A stretch of 64,000 nucleotides of DNA. It comes from Sclerodactyla briareus (lineage: Eukaryota > Echinodermata > Holothuroidea > Dendrochirotida > Sclerodactylidae). Shown here piece after piece: positions 22,611-34,283 of the stretch. The translations under genes were made by a program, and so were the position numbers. Where the stretch lies: assembly GCA_026419785.1 (NCBI GenBank), contig JAODTK010005839.1, positions 1 to 64,000 of the forward strand. The letters run 5' to 3'. The notes under the pieces were generated by a model. It did no database searches and was not told the origin of the DNA. It saw only the letters and a list, made by a program, of their open reading frames with translations. Each line of letters begins with the position of its first letter. Positions within the stretch are counted from its first letter, which is position 1.

Positions 22611-23392
22611 GCGCTTTCCATGCACGCTGGCGGGCGGCGGGGTTTCTCGATCACGACTCTTCTCACTTTAGTGTGTATATGCGCTAATAGAACCGATGTG
22701 CTACTATTTTATTATTGTTATTATTATTAGTGTTATATTATTGTTGTCGTGTGTTGGTGTTGTGTTGTGGGTGTTGTCGTCGTTGTGTCGTAGTCGTCGT
22801 TGTTGTCGTTGTCGTCGTTGTTGTGGTTGTCGTTGTTGTCGTTGTCGTTGTTGTCGTTGTCGTTGTTGTCAAACACCGGACGCATACTCGTGTGTAACAT
22901 AAACACCCCCCCCCCCCCCGGTGTTCATTTTCTGAAACCAGGGTTGTTCTGAATCAACGATTACGGCTCACAATTGAAACTTGGACAGGTTTGGAGATAT
23001 AATTAGCAAAGACTTGAACATAATCGGTTTTAAACACGTAAAGATGTGTTCAAAATAGGTTCTGGCCATTGAATTTAGACACAATCTGTATAAAATCTCA
23101 CACCTAGTGTTGAAACAGTTATGATTGTGTTTGGAACATTATTTGAACCTAAAATTGTCCTCTACTCTCCATTATCCGGCTTAAAGCCGGTGAAGATTAA
23201 GATTGCAGGGAAATCCCGGGAAGTGATTGGAATACCACGCGGACACGCGGGCGGGCGGAAAAAATCGCAATGACGATTCAAGGAACGCCCGCCGCCGCCC
23301 GCCCGCCGCCCGCGTGATGAAAAACTGGCTCCATTGAAATAACGATGAGCGATTAGACGCCCGCCCGCCGCGCGCGTGCATGGAAACGCGGC
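22611..23392. mobile_element. TTAA-flanked non-autonomous DNA transposon (piggyBac-type target)
   Basis: TTAA at 22,607-22,610 is followed by GCGCTTTCCATGCACGC; the right end reads GCGTGCATGGAAACGCGGC followed by TTAA at 23,393-23,396. The ends are inverted repeats of each other (core TTTCCATGCACGC, then GC-rich GGCGGGCGGC). Block B has an uninterrupted near-TTAA site at about 63,007, i.e. an empty site. TTAA duplication is the signature of piggyBac-like transposition. The interior has microsatellites and a GC-rich palindrome but no transposase. Confidence 0.75.
22741..22870 (+). repeat. TTGTCG-type microsatellite
   Basis: Mixed GTT/GTC triplets for about 130 bases, followed by a run of C near 22,907-22,919. 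It translates as poly-valine or poly-Cys/Arg and is not a gene. Confidence 0.9.
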
Positions 23393-23640
23393 TTAAGCGA
23401 CGTTATTTATGCAGCTTTAGGAATGGGTTAGATCAGATCGGAGAAAACTAGAAAACTGTTACTAGACGACAATACCTCTTCAAATATATCACAACAGATG
23501 GGAGTATATATAGGACACGTGCGGAATAGTCTTCTGCGACCAGATTGCCGGTTGAAAAAATGCCACCCCGCACATTCCGGCAGTTCACGTTCGCTGTCTT
23601 CATTCGCATGCTTTCTCACTGTTTTGACTGTTGACCATTT

Positions 23641-23846
23641 TAGGGGAAGGCTCAAGTCTGGCTGATGCTTCCATTTTGATGATTAAGCGGGCTACTTCAG
23701 CTCAGTCGCTACCCAGTGCTCATTTGGGTGTGCAAGGGAACATGAATATGGACTACACAACATGTGCTGTTCAGCTGCTGTCATATTTCGCTACAGATTG
23801 GCGGATTGTATTATTGGTCCTATATATGATCGTGGTATACCTGTGA
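23641..23846 (+). CDS. Candidate exon, block A copy
   Basis: A TTGACCATTTTAG acceptor precedes 23,641, and a donor-like GATCGTG/GTATAC near 23,830 is kept in block B (GATCGTG/GTAATAC near 63,550). The frame contains SAHLGVQGN...CAVQLLS...TDWRIV. In block B the same DNA is open in a different frame (CCSAAVDSAPDWRIVYTG), so coding frame is unresolved. The shared TDWRIV/PDWRIV wording in two copies is the main support. Confidence 0.25.
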
Positions 23847-24055
23847 AGTGATCATTTAGTAAGAGGGGAATATGAACGGGTTTCAACCACGGGATTATTG
23901 AGACAGACATAAATAGTCGTTTTTGATCGATGAATTCGAAAACATGGCGAAATCTCTATCCACTACCCAAGGATAACGTTGCCACCTATATTGTTACTCG
24001 ATAGGTGAAAGTACCCACGTTACTCACCCTCATCAGTTAAAATATTACTACATTA

Positions 24056-24763
24056 TTGTCTGCAACAGACATAATGAATAAATCGTTTACTCCCAGAGTG
24101 TTAGGGAGGATGTACACCATACAGACATCGGAGAGTCCAACATCAGTAAAACGACGCCCTCATTTAGAGATACGAATGGCGGAACAGCATACGCTGTCGA
24201 GCTCGAATTCACGAGCCGTGGCGTCACATGGTCATCAACAACCTATCGGGCTACAATCTGGGGAGCCAGCTCCTGAGCATAATGACGCCCGTCCACTATT
24301 CCATGGTTTACCTGATAGCGGTGGGGGTAGGGGTTTCTCTCCTCTGATTGGACTAAGTCTGCGTCGGCGGGAAAAGGTTTGTCGACGACCATGCGCAGTA
24401 CACGCAGCGACGATCGAATCCCCAGAACGAGTAAAGTCGGGTGGTTATTCCGTTGGTTGACACCGAGGTAAACACACCAGCCATGGTTCGTGCAAATGGC
24501 TCATGATACCGGAAGTTGGGACAATGCATACGGGTCCACTTCCTCGTCCAGTTAACACACGCTTATGATAGGGCCCATCTCAAGACACTAGCGGAAAACA
24601 TACCAGTCCCTTAAAAACAGGTTCTTATATTTCTAGCTCAGATAGTAGTTATCAGGAAGTGGATGGTGTGAAAAGTCAAAATGTCAGGAAGACATTTCCC
24701 GAAGAAGAAGATTGCGTCGACGCATGCAGGGAGATCGGTCCGTATGGGACTGTTCAGCTGTAA
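24056..24763 (+). CDS. Candidate 3' end of a membrane protein gene, block A
   Basis: An acceptor TTTACTCCCAG at 24,095-24,096 is conserved in block B. The frame 24,056-24,460 is also open in block B, sharing SPTSV, EQHTLS, NS, GHQ(Q)P and SGEP in order, which is good support for this Ser/Thr/Pro-rich, stalk-like segment. Just after it, about 24,290-24,345, another frame gives VHYSMVYLIAVGVGVSLL, then the first frame resumes with IGLSLRRREK: a hydrophobic helix and a basic stop-transfer, if two indels are allowed. A separate open segment (24,572-24,763, after a possible GATAG acceptor) ends in a TAA and contains SSYQEV and GPYGTVQL, tyrosine motifs suited to a cytoplasmic tail. Family unknown. 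The tail cannot be checked against block B, which is cut off. Confidence 0.4.
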
Positions 24764-27717
24764 ATGAGCGAATGCCGAATGCTAGGGACAGGGGGACGGA
24801 ACGAGAGACCTAATGAAAGATCCAGCACAACAAGAGTAGTACACTGAAATTAGAATAAATAGTCGTCTATAGATATGCCTAACTAGATTCCTGCGTGTAA
24901 AAACTATACGCCAATAGAGGGTTTCGGATTTTCTACTATTTTAAACAATAAAACTCCGCCTCACGTGACGGACGAGTAACAGTAGGAAGGCGGCACGATA
25001 ATACGATTCTCACAAGTTTAAGTATTGGAAAAATAGTCCAGTTTCTCCCTTTTTGCCGATTTGCGTCTTTTCAAGAAAACCCCAACGGATGTGCACATTC
25101 AGAGGAGCATAACCCATACTTGCGAGGCTGGCTGGCCGACATCAGAGTCACTGACAGCCAGCCACAAACTCTAACCGTTAGTCTTCCGTTAAGAAAAAAA
25201 TAATATCCTCAAAGCAATGTTGATACACGAAATCCAGTTGTGAAAACTTCGGTTATGCAGTGGGTAAATTGCTCGGCATTACTTTACTTATACGCTTCGT
25301 GTTTCGCCTCCTACCGCAAGGTGCTTCAGCAGATAAGGAAAGCCTTAGTCGGAAATTTTAGGGGACACCTTTCGGTGGGGAGAACACGGTGAATTTGGCC
25401 ATCCTCAAAGAATGCCTGAGCCCTACCCCCCCCCCCCTCACCCCCATAACAAGTTTATATAAAATTCTGCCTCACCTTTGGAAAATTTGAATATTGAAAA
25501 CGTCTCAGATGACAATATGGTGCAATATTTTCAAAAAATTGGGGTTCATGAAGTTACCTACGACCCCGATCACCTACGTACGACGGACCCTTTCATTTTG
25601 GAGCGCCGAAAAAACTTCGCGGAATCCAAACAATGCCCGGTTTTAATTGCAGCTCGTGAGTATAAGAAGTAAATCACTACAACTGCGCGCGAAAGCGCGC
25701 AAAAAGTGACACTTCAATGGGCAATTGATCAAATTTCAGCCATTCAGTACAAATTCCAGACAATCTTTACGCTTTTGCATTAGGACCAGAGATTTTAACA
25801 TAGTTGTGCCCAACTTTTGTAGTTCCAGCTCAATTTTCGATGTCAAAAGAAATAAAAAAATAAAAATGTGTGTGTGGGGGGGGGGGGGCTGCCCTACTAT
25901 CTCTCGCTTGTACTCTAGCTCTGAGGTTGGCATGATTTTCCCGCCTGAAACGGACTTTTTCATGTTAGTTCTGGAAACTATGTTTCTTCATTCTGTTCAG
26001 CAAAAAAGGCTGAAGAATGTACCTCGTGCATATGGGACCAGAAACTTCAAAGAACTCTCAAACTCATGAAAGCATAAAATGTCAAAGGACGCATGTATTT
26101 CCCCCTTGTGTGAATTGCGACGGACTCGGTCACTCGTCCAATTAACCCGGCGACGGGCAGTCACATTATCTAAATTTTGACAACGTGGGCCATTATCTTT
26201 CCGAGCTGAAGGGGAATAGATGAGAGCCAAAATTCTATAGCCGATAATAAAGCCTAGCTTCCGTTTTTTTTTATCCCACTTCACGTCCCTGTCTTCCTCT
26301 GTCACTTCCTTAATTCTCTTTCCTTCCCTCTTCTTTCTTTTCATGCCTCCCTCTTTCCCGTCTTTCATTCTCTCTCTTTCTCTCCTTCCGTTCTCTCCTT
26401 CTTTCCTCTTCTTTTCCTTAATATTTTTCTTTTTCCGACAGACCGCAAATTTGCCGACGGCGACCGTGGAGGGGGGGGGGAAGGGGTGGCACCCCCCCCC
26501 GCGCGATACGGACCATGCATGGCATTCGGTTAGCCCTCCTACTCGCGCATTGTGAAAAACATGCACGTTCCTGACCTGACCATCAGGACTTTACAAGGGT
26601 TGGATGACATATTGGCATAACGAGGGACTGTTTGAAACACAGAACGAAGAATTACCAAGACACTTATGTTTTGAAGTATGACAGTGGAATCCACTTATTT
26701 TTGAGGGATATTGCAATGAGTCGTTGTCGACTTGAGCAGTCATGTTGAACTTCTCTCCAGGTTACGGGGAAGTGGTCGGATATGGAGTTCACTGATCGCT
26801 TTCGTATGGACAACAATGGCGGCTCGGGGCAGCTGGGATTGGTTACACACCCCTGCCTCAATTTCATATGAGCACTAGACGAGGAGAGAAGGGGACGAAT
26901 TATCGCTGGAGGTCATCCCAATCGATACGGCCAGGGTTCCTTGATGAGCCTATAATAGGGCCCCCTGCTCGTAGGACTCAACTCTATGAGTATAGACAGT
27001 GGGAGAGCAAGTCCATTAGCTGAAGGAGCTTGAGAACTCATCATGTTTTTGTGAATATGTTCCTTTTCAACATAGGCCTATTTAGAGATTGGAAGGACGG
27101 AAGGGTTTCAGATTTTAGAACAAGGAACAAAGTATCATAACACAAAACAAAGAGCTCCCCAGCATTCATACTGAACATTTTCTGGAATTCTTGAAGTTAT
27201 TGTTCTTTTGGCTGTTTTCAGACATATTTGAGAAATTGTTCACTATTTGCAACTTGCAAGATATTCGGAGGTAGAACGACTAGATAGTACAGTTTCCAGA
27301 GATGCATGCTGATGAGATTCTGGGCAACTCCGGGGATTGCCCTCTTGATGTATGTCGCATTCGTACATGACTGATCACATAACTATACAACTAATTTCAA
27401 ATGCTGTTGGATTTAACACATATACATTGAAATATTTCTCAACCTAGGCCGGGCTCTTCCCTAGGAATGATGATCTTGGCCAATTCAGCATCAAGGCTAA
27501 CGATTTAGTGCAGTTCTGGATATTGATATATGATGCCGAAGTTCATGAGGGGACACTGGAATTCTGAAGTTGCACGCGAACCATATGCCGATCGATCTTT
27601 CGAAACTTCCTGGCGAAAATGACACTCCTACATTACTATATTAACTCACAATAAAATTAACAAATCAACATGAACATGATTGGTTCTTTTTCAAGAGTTG
27701 TAACGGTTCCGAGAACA
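24764..27717. other. No gene recognised; low-complexity tracts
   Basis: Contains C/G homopolymer runs (near 25,425 and 25,876), a pyrimidine-rich CTTT/CTCT tract at about 26,270-26,432, and a G-run facing a C-run at about 26,470-26,505 that can fold back. The 64-codon frame at 25,478-25,672 looks protein-like but lacks support. Confidence 0.5.
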
Positions 27718-28261
27718 ACTGCGAGGTGAACTATAAGAGGCTATAGCTGGGAGAAAAAAATAGTGCGTTGACAAGACATTTCTGTTACAGAGAGGCTTCG
27801 GCGTTTGTCATGGGGCATTCGCAAGATCGAAAAACATTCCGATCATGCAATAATATTGTGGTCCTTACTTGCCAACCCGCAAATTTCTCTGTTTCTAACA
27901 AATGTTTACCATTAATTTCTAAAAGAATGAGTTAAAGAGAGAGGATTGCTGTAGACCTGTAGTTGGCTAGTTGGTAGGTGTTGAATGATGGTTATTTGGG
28001 TGAGAAAAAAGTAACCAGAACTCCCGCGGAATGCTGACTGAACGTGAAACAAATAACCAACCATCTGCTGTGTTGTTCAAACGTGACGTCGCATTTTGTG
28101 AACTATAGAGTTCCTATTCCTACGCATAATGGACCAAACTTTGAAGAAGCCCAATAGTCCACAAAGGAACATCGTATCGGAATGAGGTTGGACCTGTAGG
28201 TAAAGTTCTCCATTTCGAACATTATAACCATGAATTAAAGCCTGAGTTATCCTTTAAAACG
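27718..28261 (+). repeat. Dispersed repeat R1, copy 1
   Basis: Shares a colinear series of anchors with 37,104-37,702 and 41,545-42,182: GCAAGATCG followed by AACATTCC/AGCAATCA, a GAGAGGATTGCTGTAG block, GTGACGTC, and GCATAATGGACCAAACTTTG. The three copies are in the same orientation, about 550-640 bp each. Terminal structure is not clear. Confidence 0.7.
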
Positions 28262-29579
28262 AAAGTGCTCTGGGGAAAATCTCGGCTATAGGCATACCTG
28301 ACCTACTCAGTGATGAGCTCAAGACTGGCGCACTAGTAACCGCGACCTGGCTTATTTGTTGAATTTATGAGACACAAGTTTTTTTTTTCTTCAAAATGAT
28401 TGGAATAAATACCGAAACAAACTTCATTTGGAGATGATGCATTCCGATACTATAATGAACACATTTGAATACGATACTGAAGCTAATGTGCAGGAAAACT
28501 TTACCACTCGAGAACGAATATATACAGACTTGTCTGCTCGTCGAGTTTTAGAGTGCTAGTACTGAGGCTAGGTACTCGAGTGCGTGTACAGAAATCCTTA
28601 TTCAAGTAGATACTTCATGAGGCCTACAGCAAGCTTATGCTGGCTGTTGCTGAATATATATATAGATATAGACCTACTTGAAATCCAAATTAGAATATCG
28701 AACGGTGGTTATACACAGCAAGCACGTTGAAGCTTCGCGTATGTAGGCCTATCTGATTGAACGGTTGTCTGGTTGATAGCTGTTATAGTTTGGAGCATAC
28801 GTTGGAAGATCGGAACAAGCGCCTAACTGCGAGGAGGGGGGGGGGGGGGTGCTCCAGACATCTCTGCCCGAGCTCACCTGCTGTGAATGGCAGACGACGG
28901 TGCCAGTGCGGCTGGACCGGCAGCTACTCTAGGTAGAGCTCTAAGTCATGGTTCTCTGTCTCATAATCGACCAAACCTAGGTTGCATGATTGTTCTGGCA
29001 CATAATGAAGAACTTTTAAAGGTCACTATGTAACGAAACGTGATTACAACTATTCATAAGGAGTGCAAGCAGTAGACCGCCTGAAACTGCAGACTGTGTT
29101 CAAACCCCCATCTGGAATAGGAAGGTTATAACAGTGACACTTTTTCAGGCATTTCCCTGGATTATCCATACTGCGCATACTCTTAACTGCTCTAAACCCT
29201 GCATGACCCTCATAACACAATGAACACTAACCGCAACCCGTTATCCACATAAGACCTCTGACACTAAACCCATCCAACCTGCTGATTTCGACATGCATAG
29301 TATTACTAACAGTATCTAGCACAGTCTGCTAGGCTGATAACACCTCTGATTGCTCGTCAGCTATATTAAGCTTTAAAATTTGCCTAAATAGTTTACAATC
29401 TTGTAGTGTTTTACGTAAATATAACAACCGGTAGGAACGAAGGGAACCAACAGTCCCCCAGTAGGCCACTCACAAATTTTAGGCCAACTACTGACACTTA
29501 CGATTCAGCACACACATCGGATACAATCACTACGTGGACTCATATACATATATGAAAAACCAGGAATCAAAAGCCTAGT
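28262..29579. other. No feature recognised
   Basis: A G-run lies near 28,837-28,849. No gene, RNA or defined repeat was recognised. Confidence 0.5.
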
Positions 29580-31270
29580 GATTCCTTGTCGATCTTGACG
29601 TTTGTTGAACTCAAGTGACCTTTGAACTGACCCGAAGACCATAGGGATTAGTACTCATTATGGGGCACCCACATAACAAGCATATGAGCTTTATCCACCC
29701 AGGTGCGGTTGAGTGATTTCTGTTCGCAAGCCGGAATTGGGCAAAATATAAATTTTAAGTTTCCCCATTCTAACCTCTAACTCCCCAAAGTAAAAACAGA
29801 AGTACGAAGTATGAACCTGATCCATCCGGTGGGGTCGAGTTGTCGTTTCACAAGCCAAAATCGGCCAAACATCAGTTTTTCACATTTTCCCATTTCAACC
29901 GAAAATTACTCCAATTTACACCACACATAATGGGGTTACTGCAGGGGTTCCCAACCTGTGGTACGCGTCCCACCAGTGGTACATTTGGACTTCACGGTGG
30001 TACGCGGGGTGGTACACAGTGTGCTCCATTTTTCATTCGCAATCTATTTATTCTCCCTCATGCATCCCTCAAGCGGCTGTGCGCTGACAGCTATTTGTTT
30101 TTAGCCATTGTGCACTTATTAATCGAAACAAATCCGGAGATCTTGGGATAAATACAAAGAAGTGGCTACAACCATCCCATGAAGGGAGTGGAAATTTAAC
30201 ATCAACGCCGGTATGTACCGTTATTTTTAACAATTTTAACAAATAAATCAACAATATCAATTAGCAAAAGTGACAGATCTCGCACGAGAAATGTGACTTC
30301 TAATGATGCTAAAATGCACCAGATTGCATAAGAGGGTACTTAATTATTCGAAAAATGACAAAGGGAGGAAGATACCCCCTCACATGGACCCCGTCCCCTC
30401 CCTCGTAATACAATCTGGGCGCGCGGTCGCGATGGGTGGGCTCAAGACCATCCCTCTTCATCGACTGGAGCTGGAAAAATATTTTTCTGATAAAATGTTT
30501 CTGATCATACAAAATTTCAGAACAAGAAATGCCGATTTAGAGGTAGTTCAAGCAGGACAAAAGTTCCTAGATGCAATCCCCTGGCATCTGGGAGCCTTTT
30601 GGGGCCAAAAAATGTCCTGGACGCTCCGCGCCAACCTATGGTGAAATTGAAATATGAAATGATACCCAGTTGGAAAAGGTTGGGAAACCCTGGGTTACTG
30701 TTTCCACCATAAAGAAGATGTATACCAAATTCCAGCTTGCACATGCATGCTTGATGATACCAAACACCTGAACGTATCATGTTCACAAGGTTTCCAGACG
30801 TTCACATCTCTTGACCTGAGATGAATATCGACCTGATCCCAGAACAATAGCTTTATGTACTCAATATGGGGAACCCACATGTCATTATTTCATAACTTCC
30901 TTCTTTTGTTTACCGAGAGTGGGCCCAATCTACACCAGAACAAGCGGTTACCGTATCCCCCAGTAAGAAAGCTGCTACAAAATCCCAGCTGGACCCAGCA
31001 TGGACAGAACAAGCATTCTGGACTCACTGAATTTGAACGTTATATGTTCAAATTGCAACTCTGAACACTCATTGGCGTTCTGTATCTGTTACATGCAAAT
31101 TACGCGTAAACGTGCTCAGAATATGAACATGTTGACGCGTTCAGGAATACAGCCAGGAGAACTCTTTTCGTCGTTGTATCCGTTGCATTTACGCATCCAA
31201 ATAAGTATTCAATTATTGAACGCCTGACTTTGCAGTGTTCACAGGGTTTTCTAGACTTCAGATGACTTTT
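29580..31270 (+). repeat. Tandem repeat T1, interrupted by an hAT element
   Basis: Blocks of the form GACCT...ATAGGGATTAGTACTCAT, GGGGCACCCACAT, ATGAGCTTTATCCACCCAGG and GGTCGAGTTGTCG recur at about 29,640, 29,800 and 30,780-30,905. The same blocks make up 40,290-41,270 and a piece at 32,445-32,540. The unit appears to be roughly 320-350 bp. Confidence 0.75.
29942..30692. mobile_element. hAT-type non-autonomous transposon, 751 bp, 8-bp target duplication
   Basis: The left end is CAGGGGTTCCCAACCTGTGG; the right end read backwards is CAGGGTTTCCCAACCTTTTC, so the first 16 bases match with one difference. GGTTACTG at 29,934-29,941 is repeated exactly at 30,693-30,700. An 8-bp target duplication and CAGGG-type ends are diagnostic of hAT elements. 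It interrupts the T1 array. No transposase frame; the inner right part contains a GCGCCAACCTATGGTG motif shared with other repeats. Confidence 0.9.
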
Positions 31271-31569
31271 GACCAGGCCCTGGAACTCCTGTGTAGAGTT
31301 ATCTCTTGTCGTGTTCCTCAGGTCTAGCAGGTACGGGATTGCAACTGATGTTTCTCACTCACTCAATGATCTTCCAACCGTTACAGCATTCATTATGATA
31401 ACATCTGGTGCTTATATGGCGTCGACGACCATTTCAGTACGTCACTTCATCGTGCATGTGCGCACATCCCGTGGGGGATGAGGAGGATATACACCCCCAC
31501 TGCACATAAGTTTGGCGATGATCCCATTCGAATTGTTACACATAATTTCTGGTTCGAAGGCCCATCATC

Positions 31570-31834
31570 CCCCCTCCCCCCACTTCTTCACATGGATGTG
31601 CTCCACTGTCATCGTGTTACCCGAAGGATTCCCTAATGGGCTGCCACATACGGCGCTTGCTATATATACTTCTTCAATTCCCTCACAAGGAACGTTCCCA
31701 CTTTTACTCTCTTTTTGAGTAGCGCTGAACGCCTTAGTAGAAGTGGCCAAATATCCTACAAAGTCTTCGTGCTTCCAATGGGTTTCGAATTCGCAATCCG
31801 AGCTATCTTCCGACTGAGCTGACCCGCCTCCCTA
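31570..31834 (-). mobile_element. tRNA-derived SINE
   Basis: On the minus strand the head reads GGCGGGTCAGCTCAGTCGG (A-box-like, about 31,828-31,810) and, after CGGATTGC, GAATTCGAAACCC (B-box-like, 31,792-31,780). The order and wording follow a tRNA gene with the arm between the boxes shortened. A long open frame over the same bases (about 88 codons) looks protein-like but is better explained by the SINE. The 3' boundary is not certain. Confidence 0.6.
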
Positions 31835-33551
31835 AGATTATATATGTTTGCCGGCATTACATACCATCAATGGCATCGATGACAGTTACACGCTTCAGCA
31901 AGATATGGGTCCCGTCTCACAAAGAGTTTGATCTTACGATCGATTGCATACAAATCGAACGTGAAACTGATTTGAACTCTCTGTGGACGTGGACACTGGA
32001 TTGTTGTTTTTTCTTTATGTGGGTAAATTTTAAGGCATCGCCGAAATACAGGGCCAAGGTTGGTACCAATAAGAGGAAAGTTGTACCAGTCCATCGTGTA
32101 TTGAAATCTACTCACATCAAAGCTCTTGGTCGACTCAAATAAATCATATTGTTGGTAAAGCTTAAAGTTCTCATCTTAATCCGTAGACTCTTTATGGACT
32201 GTGAGATTACACAGAACGAAGACATTGCTTTATAACTACTGATCTGCCCCTGTTTGGATATAGCTCTCGGTTTGAGATCCATGTACAAAACCTGCATCTA
32301 GCTTATAAGCTTGAAGTGACTCATCAAGCGCAAAGCTGCCCGATTTGTTTGCAAGGATCACCGCCAGTCAACTAGTGTCATAAGAGTATAGCAACTTCTT
32401 GCCTGGCCATACTCTACAAGAAATAAATTACAGAACAGTAGGGTTCATCCATTCACGAGGGAGATGACCCACACACCAGGTAAGAGCTTGACCCATTATA
32501 AGGTGGGGTCGCGTCATCGTGTTCACAAGCCAAACGTCACAGAACATATACATACATGAACTGCCACGACTGCATGAATATCTCTGACTTGGTCAAGGAA
32601 AATACTTTAAATGTCAGAATGCCAGCCAATGAACTGAAAATATTGAGGGCACTGTTAATCTCAGAGAAGGGCGGGGGGAGGTGGGATCAACGCCACTCCA
32701 GCATTTCGGACTGCGACACCGCTATCAGACAGGTCGCAGTGTCGCAGTCTGGCGTCGTTGCAGGTTCACGGTTGAATATGTCAGGAAGTGAATACAGACG
32801 TCCCCATCACCATCTGTGGAAATCCTAATTCACTAATTTTATAGTATCTGGACGGATTGAGCACAATTACCGATGACTACCGCCAGAACGTCTTATGTTC
32901 GGGCCTATTGCAAAATGGCGGTAATCCTGAACAGGGCACTGCATTAATTGCGAGACAGTCGACGATTCCCTTCAGTGTTCCATTATTGTAAAACAACTAT
33001 AGAATTCGAGTTTTGCATCTTGTATGAAAGATACATTAACTGACTGCCGCGAATAGCAGAAAATCTTCGCTGAATTGTTACTGTACGGTGCTATCGACAA
33101 TATCATCCAGAATCAGCGCGAGGAAGAGTCACGTATACTCCCTACAAGAGTTTCCATCGCACTAGAAGACTAATAGTCAATTATCAACCGAAAAATCGAC
33201 ATATGCTGACCTAAAGTGCCGTAGAATGATAGACACCTATTTATCAATTAATGATTGGACCCTTAACCCAGTAATAATAGCTGACACTTTCGTTTAACTA
33301 GGTAAAGATTGCGATAAACGGCCGTTTCACTTTCAGTTTATTGTGTGATAGATAAATTGAACACAGTATAGGAGCCTACGAAGCAAGTGATATAGGCCTG
33401 TATCAATCTAGTGCGTAGGCTATAGCTAGCCTATCACTGAGCTACCCACGTTATGTCGAATTAATAAACACTACGGGCGTCATAAAAAAAAGCCTCACCG
33501 TGACCGAGAGACTCGGCCGTTTCCAACGCTGGGTGGTTTGGAGCGCCCAAG
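31835..33551. other. No gene recognised; repeat piece and hairpin
   Basis: A fragment of the T1 repeat lies at about 32,445-32,540. ACTGCGACAC at 32,710-32,719 and GTGTCGCAGT at 32,739-32,748 form a perfect 10-bp stem around a 19-base loop. Just before the next gene, an ATAAAAAAAA stretch at about 33,482-33,491 could serve as a TATA-like element. Confidence 0.45.
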
Positions 33552-33612
33552 ATGAAGGCTGCGTTTGCTACAATGATCATGACTCTAGTTGTCGTCGATA
33601 TTCTTGCAGTAG
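33552..33612 (+). CDS. First coding exon: signal peptide
   Basis: ATG at 33,552 sits in a good context (CCAAGATGA) and opens MKAAFATMIMTLVVVDILAV: a lysine, then about 17 mostly hydrophobic residues, as in a secretory signal peptide. The exon would end at a consensus donor G/GTATGT (33,612/33,613), with an alternative GCA/GTAGGT at 33,608. The adjacent TATA-like run 60 bases upstream fits a promoter. What follows downstream is intronic minisatellite and a LINE. Candidate partner exons are at 36,559 and 36,770 on the same strand. The mature protein is unknown. Confidence 0.5.
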
Positions 33613-34283
33613 GTATGTGGAGAACACGGTCCTCCGTTTTATACTTTTGGTTACATGCAGTGATTTATGTGTGTACCATCTACACAAAATGTCCAAGGTC
33701 TACATCCTAAATGATCATGCAGTCATAACATATGCATGTATTTTGCTCGCATTATTTATTTTGTGCCCGGGTTGACAATAGAAGTTGTCATACAATCATA
33801 TGCATGTATTCTGCCCATTACCATCCATTCTGTGCACGGATTGACAGTATTAGTAATAATCAACCATAGGAATGAATTCTGCTGTACCTTAGAACTTCGT
33901 TGCTGGAGTGAACAGTTATAAATGGTTCGAACAGTCATATGCATGTATTCTGCCTATAGCATCTACTCTGCATGTGCCAGGGATGACAATAAAAGCGGTC
34001 ATACAGTCATATGTATGTATTTTGCTAGCACTATTTACTCTGTGCCTGGGTTGACAGTGATAGGGGTCGTATAAGTGTGTTTCACTGACACCATCGACAA
34101 CTCCGAGCCCGGGTTCCAAGTTTAAAGTGGCATACAGTCAAGGCATGTATTCTGCCATCAACGTTGTGCCTGGGTAACAGTATAAGTGGTAATACAGTCT
34201 AGCTATGATTATGCTGGAATATCGACGCGTGCCGGAACAGGATAAGTTCACAATGCATGTATTATGCTGACACATCTTATGTG
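33613..34283 (+). repeat. Minisatellite, about 68-bp unit, left part
   Basis: The anchor GCATGTATT(C/T)TGC and variants recurs near 33,734, 33,802, 33,870, 33,941, 34,013, 34,074, 34,143, 34,204 and 34,255, mostly 61-72 bp apart. Each unit continues through a TCTGTGCCTGGGTTGACAGT block. The array resumes at 35,739 after a LINE insertion. Confidence 0.85.

Larger units (their letters stand above)
12365..24270 (+). repeat. Large direct duplication, block A (partner 57,045-64,000)
   Basis: Matching anchors in the same orientation include 12,523-12,580 with 57,096-57,150, 14,016-14,037 with 58,918-58,936, 17,200-17,240 with 60,381-60,421, 17,505-17,590 with 61,015-61,095, 21,640-21,690 with 62,040-62,090 and 24,180-24,265 with 63,890-64,000. 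Some stretches are over 90% identical, interrupted mainly by single-base indels. Block A is about 5 kb longer because of insertions listed separately. The right edge of the homology is not reached because block B runs off the window. Confidence 0.85.

Noticed and set aside
22715-22902. Poly-valine and poly-Cys/Arg open frames.
   Set aside because: They are translations of a GTT/GTC microsatellite.
31565-31832. Minus-strand open frame of about 88 codons after an AG.
   Set aside because: Its start is a tRNA-like SINE head with A-box and B-box wording, so openness is coincidental.
32556-32828. Plus-strand 90-codon frame.
   Set aside because: It runs through a perfect hairpin, has no splice or duplicate support, and is within the length expected by chance.
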